Assembly (NCBI GenBank): GCA_027924645.1
Contig: BSBN01000809.1
Coordinates: 45,600,001 to 45,664,000 of the forward strand
Reading direction: 5' to 3'
Origin: Cunninghamia lanceolata
Lineage: Eukaryota > Streptophyta > Pinopsida > Cupressales > Cupressaceae
Length of the DNA stretch: 64,000 bases
Below, piece after piece: positions 59,240-64,000 of the stretch. Under the pieces are notes generated by a model. That model searched no databases. It had not been told where the DNA came from and saw only the letters and a list, made by a program, of their open reading frames with translations. The position numbers and the translations under genes were made by a program. Numbering within the stretch: the first letter of the stretch is position 1; every line of letters begins with the position of its first letter.

Positions 59240-62200
59240 TAAACAAAAAATGCATCCACATAAATGTCAATTTCTTGGATGAGAAATTGTTAAATATACA
59301 TATTATTTTTTAATACCACCAACATAAAAATTGTATTGAGCTATAGATTTAAAATTAAAAATAAAAAAAATAAAAGAAGAAAATTGTTTTGAACTCTAAA
59401 TTAAAAAAAAATCAATTAAAAGAAAACAATATATATATTTTTAGGTCCCTTAAAATTGGCATATTAGCATTTAGAGGAAAAGGTTCTTTTTCTATACATA
59501 AATATTATTTTTTACCTTTAACTTCAAAAAAAACTAAAAATCAGTTTTATGCTTAAAAAAAATAATGGGTAGAAAGACCAAACTTAAAAAGGTTGTTTAG
59601 GGAAGAATACCTTCCTACATTAAAACTTGTTAAATATACTATTTATTCAAAAAATAAAGATTTTCTTTCTAAGGGAATACTATCTTCCTATATTAAAGAT
59701 TTGTCTTTGTTATCTATCTTATACTAAAATTTGATAATAATAGCATTTGTAGTTTTTTTTTATACAAGATTATTTTCTAGTTAAAAAAATCTATGTGCCA
59801 GGTTACAAATCTAAGTTTTGAGCTCAAATTGCAGCAAATAGATTTTATTTTTTTGTAGATGTTGGTAGCTCATCAATTCTCTAACATTATTTATGTGAGC
59901 ACTCTTCTCTAAATATTTGGGAGATTAAATATTGAAAATCCTCTAACAAAATAATTGATACTTTGATTCCCAAATTTATTTTCCTATGAAAATATCTTTG
60001 CTAACAATTGAATTAATTCCTTACACTTCAACATTTCTTTCTATTGCACTCCTTGCCCTTTAAATTAAATTATTTCCCTGCTAGAAATTAATGTAGCCAC
60101 TTCTATTTAGTATTCACCCACTTTTTACTTTTCTCTTCCTCTTCTTCTTTGTCTATACATGAAATTCTTCGACCTATAGGATTCCCTTTTACTCCCTTTT
60201 CACTTGTTCTTTGACTCATTAACAATGCCAAATATTAAAAATAATTAATATTCACTTCTTTGATTTTCCATGTTTTCTACCCTTTTCCTTTGCTTTCATT
60301 TCAAATCATTTACATTCGCTTTAATCATTAAAATAATAAGTTTTAATAATTAAATTACATGCAACCCTCACACTAATATTTTAATATTCAAATAGACTTT
60401 AATATTAAAATAATGCAATTTTAATATAGCCAAACCTTTGGAGAGTGAAGATATACTTTGGCCTACATACTTGGAGCTAAATCAGTTGTGGACTTTGGCC
60501 AAGTTAGATTTTAAATGCAAACTCTCTCAGAGCAATTATTTTAATCATTAAATATGCCTAGTCACAATCTTCTAACTAATAGTGGGGCTTAGCTCTAATA
60601 TTAAAACAATATTAAATTGACTTTGATTTTTTTAAAATATGACATGGCCTTGATTTCTTTTCAATCACTTTTGGGTAACTCACCACTCTCAACATAGAAT
60701 ATACTATTACTTGTCTTGTTTGACAGAGTTGGAGGGCCTAGCTAATATTGCTCTTTTAGTTTACACTTTCCTTTGGGAGCCTTTGCATCTCCTACAAACC
60801 ATTGACCTCATTAAATCTAATGGTGGTTGCACATTTTGCAAATTAAACCCAAACTCTTCCCTAATTAACAGGCAAGACTCCTTGTATATTAATTTTTTTC
60901 TCTCATCCATTTGTTATTGATCTTACATATTAGTTGATATTGTGTGCACCATATTGATTATCATTTCCCTAAACCTAAACTTGATTGACATTTAATTATT
61001 GGAGGCATGTTTTTATGAGAGCTTTCTTAAGAATATACCATGTGTGAAACACAAGACTAATAATACATTCACATTCTTTGTTTAATTATGTTTAGTTCTA
61101 TATTTCTCTCTAATATTATTTAATTCTATAATAAACTTTTGCAAATACCAAACTCGTCTAAATTTTTATCTACAAAATTGTCAACCGAGACCATAACTCT
61201 TGAGCCCCAAATCAATATACGTTTCTCCTATTTATTTAATTAGAAAAACACAACACCCTTCCATGGTTTTGCTCCTTAGTCACTAATTCTATCCTCCTAT
61301 GCGTGGGCTCAGTGTTGCTTTCTGTAAAGGGCTTGCCAAGAAGGAGGATATAATAATAAATAAATAGATAGATCATTTGACTTTTTGCAATCAACGTAAT
61401 CATCCCAATTTTATTAATGCCCACATAATTAAATACAACATACATGGACACTCATCGCATGCAGCCAAGCCATCAGTCTCCCTTTGAAACACAACCAGGA
61501 AGCTGTTTTGTAATTAATTTCTTGTTTCACCAGGGTATTAGTAGTATCACCCTAAAAAAATTATGTGTATGTAGAGACAATTGAGATTTGTTGGGTTTAG
61601 AAGAAGGCAACTTCCAATTTGTGCAGAGAAAAAGAAAGAAGTAAACCCTTTCTTAAAATTAGCAGTGGGTGCAGTCATAGAAATCTTGAGAATCTTCAAC
61701 ATAAAAGACAATAGGCATGTTGAATTCTTGAATATCCTAAAGTTTGTATTAAAAGTTGAAATTTAAAAGAAAAAATCCTTGGTAGAGGTTATGAACTACT
61801 TTCAATAGTGTATGTCTAAATTCAGAATAGCCAAACTTTGCTTGTTTCATATTAATGTTACAATTTGTTTGAGTTTTTTAAATGAAATCTATAATTGGGT
61901 TTTGTTAGTTAACAGATTTGTCACCTAACTCTATATACTCACACTCGGATAGATGACAAATGTAATCAACAGTTGAACTTGATATATTGATATTTTATAT
62001 GGGCTCTCTGCTTATTTAACAAGGCACAACTACCTTCTACTAATTTTCTAAGGAATGTAACTTAGGATTTCTTTTAACCAGAAAGAAAAATAAAGGCAAA
62101 GCTTTTGACTAGCAAGCTATAAAGGATGGTTTATGATTCTAAAACTAACACGAGAAGTTCACAGACTTCCAACCACGATAGAACAATTTGAAATATTACA

Positions 62201-62670
62201 CATGCAAATAAAATCACTATCTTGAAATAAGATATCAACAGATACATCACTCAAAGCAATGAGCAAGAATCAATAATATCTGATAACCATAATATATGCA
62301 TATCATTAATATCAATAGAAAGATATCCAACATAAGAAGAACATCATCTCAAAATAATCATAGCACAAAGTCCATAATCTTCTAAAACTCCATGGCATTA
62401 ACAATATTTCATATATCATAGAAATCAAAAACAAAGCACTACTATCACCCTTCCCAGGAAAACCCAAATTTTGCCAAAAAAGAAGAGTCCTTTGTTCGAC
62501 TAGCTATCCAAGATATATAGCTAAGCCAAACATAACCGTTCAAAAGAACCACAATGGTTTCTTGAAACCAATCGAATAAAGATTGTTTTTAAACAATAAT
62601 ATAGAGGGCACTCCAAAGCCAATAGTTTTTGAGCAAATAAAAATAACTTGCAAATAAATAAAACACTAAG
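59240..62670. other. AT-rich region without recognised gene
   Basis: About 3.4 kb. 59300-59780 has many A and T runs. 60000-60600 is pyrimidine-rich with repeated ttaatattaaaataat-like words. Frames at 60711-60920, 61236-61451 and 61581-61766 are short and show no motif. No LTR, terminal inverted repeat or RNA gene could be recognised by eye. Confidence 0.6.
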
Positions 62671-63980
62671 CTAATCTAAGATTTGCAAGTCTACATCGCC
62701 ATCATCCACCTCATCCATCTCTTCGCCTTCCCCTGAATGCTTAGCTTCCTTGTTGAAACTTTGTGTCACCTGAGGTACCTGTGCCCACAACTTGGCTTTA
62801 TACGTCCTGTATCTATTAATAATTGGTGTTAGCACCATGCCAGGTGGAGATCCAGTCATGCTGATTCGACGCTTCTTCTGCATGATGGTTCTACCAAGAT
62901 TAGTCACCTTGCGACGTAAATCCTCAATGTTGTTTTTGCAAGTATTGATATAGGCTGTCATTTTAGAGAGATTGCTCAATGATTCCCCCATTATAGCACT
63001 GTAATTTACTATATCTTCTTTCACCACCCTTTTGAAATTATGTTTAATTACTTTGATGTCCAGCAACCTTTCATCATCAGACCCGTTGGCTTGTATATCT
63101 AGAGCAGCAAAGTCCCTTTTTATCCTCATCATCTCCTTATAATAAATTGCTACTGCTTTTCCTATTTCTTCCTCAGTTGCTGTGACTACATAAATCTTCC
63201 ACTCTAATGTATCAGTCCACATATCAATTTCCAATTCTTTGGTGTCAGCAATGACCTCTTCAACCAATAAGATGCCAGGGTCTATGTTAGCAATCTCACG
63301 TACTTCACTAGAAAGTATGTTTAGAGTAGTGTGATCGCTTTAGACCTTCTCAAACTCCTCTATTAAAATCTCTCTCTCTTAGCATGAATAAAATCAAACA
63401 ACTTCACTATTTCTTCAATGAACAAAAGACCATCAAATATAACCTTTTCAGTCCATTGTTCAATAGCTTGCCTCAGAGATAAGGAAGTTCTAATTTACTG
63501 AAGTAAATTTGGGTCAAGAGTAGGAATCTTAATAGTAGAAGAAGTTCCAATAGAAGGGGAAATAATCTCAGAAATTGAAATAGTGAAAGAAGACAAGGAA
63601 CTCACATGTGCTAATAACCTTGAATTTTCTTCCTGTAGGTCTTTCACCCTCTTGGAAATATTGCCCACTGAATAATGCATGTGACACAGGTCACCCTCGG
63701 TGGTTGCTGGGCCTAGATCCACCCGACTTACTATGAATTCAGCCTTGGTTATCTCATCTTCATTTTTCTCCACTAAAGGGTCTATAATTTCTAAAAACTG
63801 GTCACTTGAGGAAGTATTAGTCACCATCCTAGACATTCTCTTTGCACATTTAGGTTTCAGAACCATTTGTAATAGACTGGCAATAGTATCAATACCATCA
63901 TCAGGTAGAGTAGTACATCTTTCCTTCTTTTGGACTACCTTCTTCAACCAGTTAGGGGATGAGACTAGTATTGTTAGCAC
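62671..63980 (-). pseudogene. Unrecognised coiled-coil-type protein gene, frameshifted
   Basis: Two open frames (63495-63980 and 62671-63267) join through a link that is also protein-like (LRQAIEQWTEKVIFDGLLF, 63380-63480) after one stop at 63494 and one frame shift near 63370. The first part is Ser/Thr-rich with VGNISKRVKDLQEENSRLL, a heptad-like coiled coil. The second part has DMWTDTLEWKIYVVTATEEE, a helical Lys/Glu-rich middle (TCKNNIEDLRRKVTNLGRTI), then a basic KKRRIS patch and an acidic end (GEGEEMDEVDDGDVDLQILD). No catalytic motif seen. The gene may begin beyond 63980. I do not recognise the family; it could be a transposon accessory protein or a host pseudogene. Confidence 0.6.
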
Positions 63981-64000
63981 TGGCAGTTGCTACTATTTAC

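Noticed and set aside
61581..61766. Plus-strand 61-codon frame with a basic N-terminus
   Set aside because: Too short, no motif, AT-rich context; no support as a gene.
59240..62670. Search for tRNA, rRNA or miRNA precursors in the AT-rich block
   Set aside because: No cloverleaf, box A/B pair or convincing long hairpin could be recognised by eye.

Overview
This window looks like intergenic DNA from a large, repeat-rich seed-plant genome. A gymnosperm or conifer-type genome is my guess, but the species cannot be read from the sequence. I see no intact host gene, tRNA, rRNA or CRISPR. Nearly everything is decayed transposon sequence, mostly coding on the minus strand.

Layout, left to right. 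1-1452 is the reverse-transcriptase part of an L1-type LINE. 1453-8722 is a chromodomain-bearing Ty3/gypsy element (A1) whose right LTR is cut off. 8723-16845 is the left part of a Tat-lineage Ty3/gypsy element (B1). 16846-25158 is a complete chromovirus (A2) with matching LTRs of about 1.79 kb. 25162-32341 is a gag-only, probably non-autonomous LTR element (C). 32342-49510 is a very long Tat-lineage element (B2, about 17 kb) with two RNase H domains and, between pol and its 3' LTR, an antisense gene with plant mobile domain (PMD) similarity. From 49511 the sequence changes abruptly to a Helitron: a Rep/helicase gene (49.6-54.1 kb) and an RPA70-like gene (55.2-57.1 kb). 57.4-58.8 kb holds two tandem-repeat arrays, 58.8-59.2 kb a small unrecognised ORF, 59.2-62.6 kb AT-rich DNA without a recognisable gene, and 62.67-63.98 kb an unrecognised coiled-coil-type reading frame.

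The elements form a nest. A1 sits in the LINE, B1 in the A1 LTR, C in the B1 gag, B2 in the right LTR of C, and A2 exactly at the B1/C junction; the A2 target-site duplication includes the terminal TG of the C LTR. All right-hand remnants of these hosts (LINE 5' half, A1 LTR tail, B1 gag start and 5' LTR, C LTR tail, first bases of the B2 5' LTR) are absent between 49,511 and 64,000. Either the Helitron inserted in the B2 LTR and runs past the window, or a deletion/rearrangement joined them.

Working parts: A1 and A2 each carried gag (zinc knuckle), aspartic protease, RT, RNase H, integrase and chromodomain. B1 and B2 carried gag, protease with a G-patch-like segment, RT, RNase H, a second archaeal-type RNase H and integrase. 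C kept only gag. The Helitron carries HUH/Y2 Rep, PIF1-type helicase and RPA, the set expected for rolling-circle transposition. All show stops or frameshifts and I regard none as clearly active.
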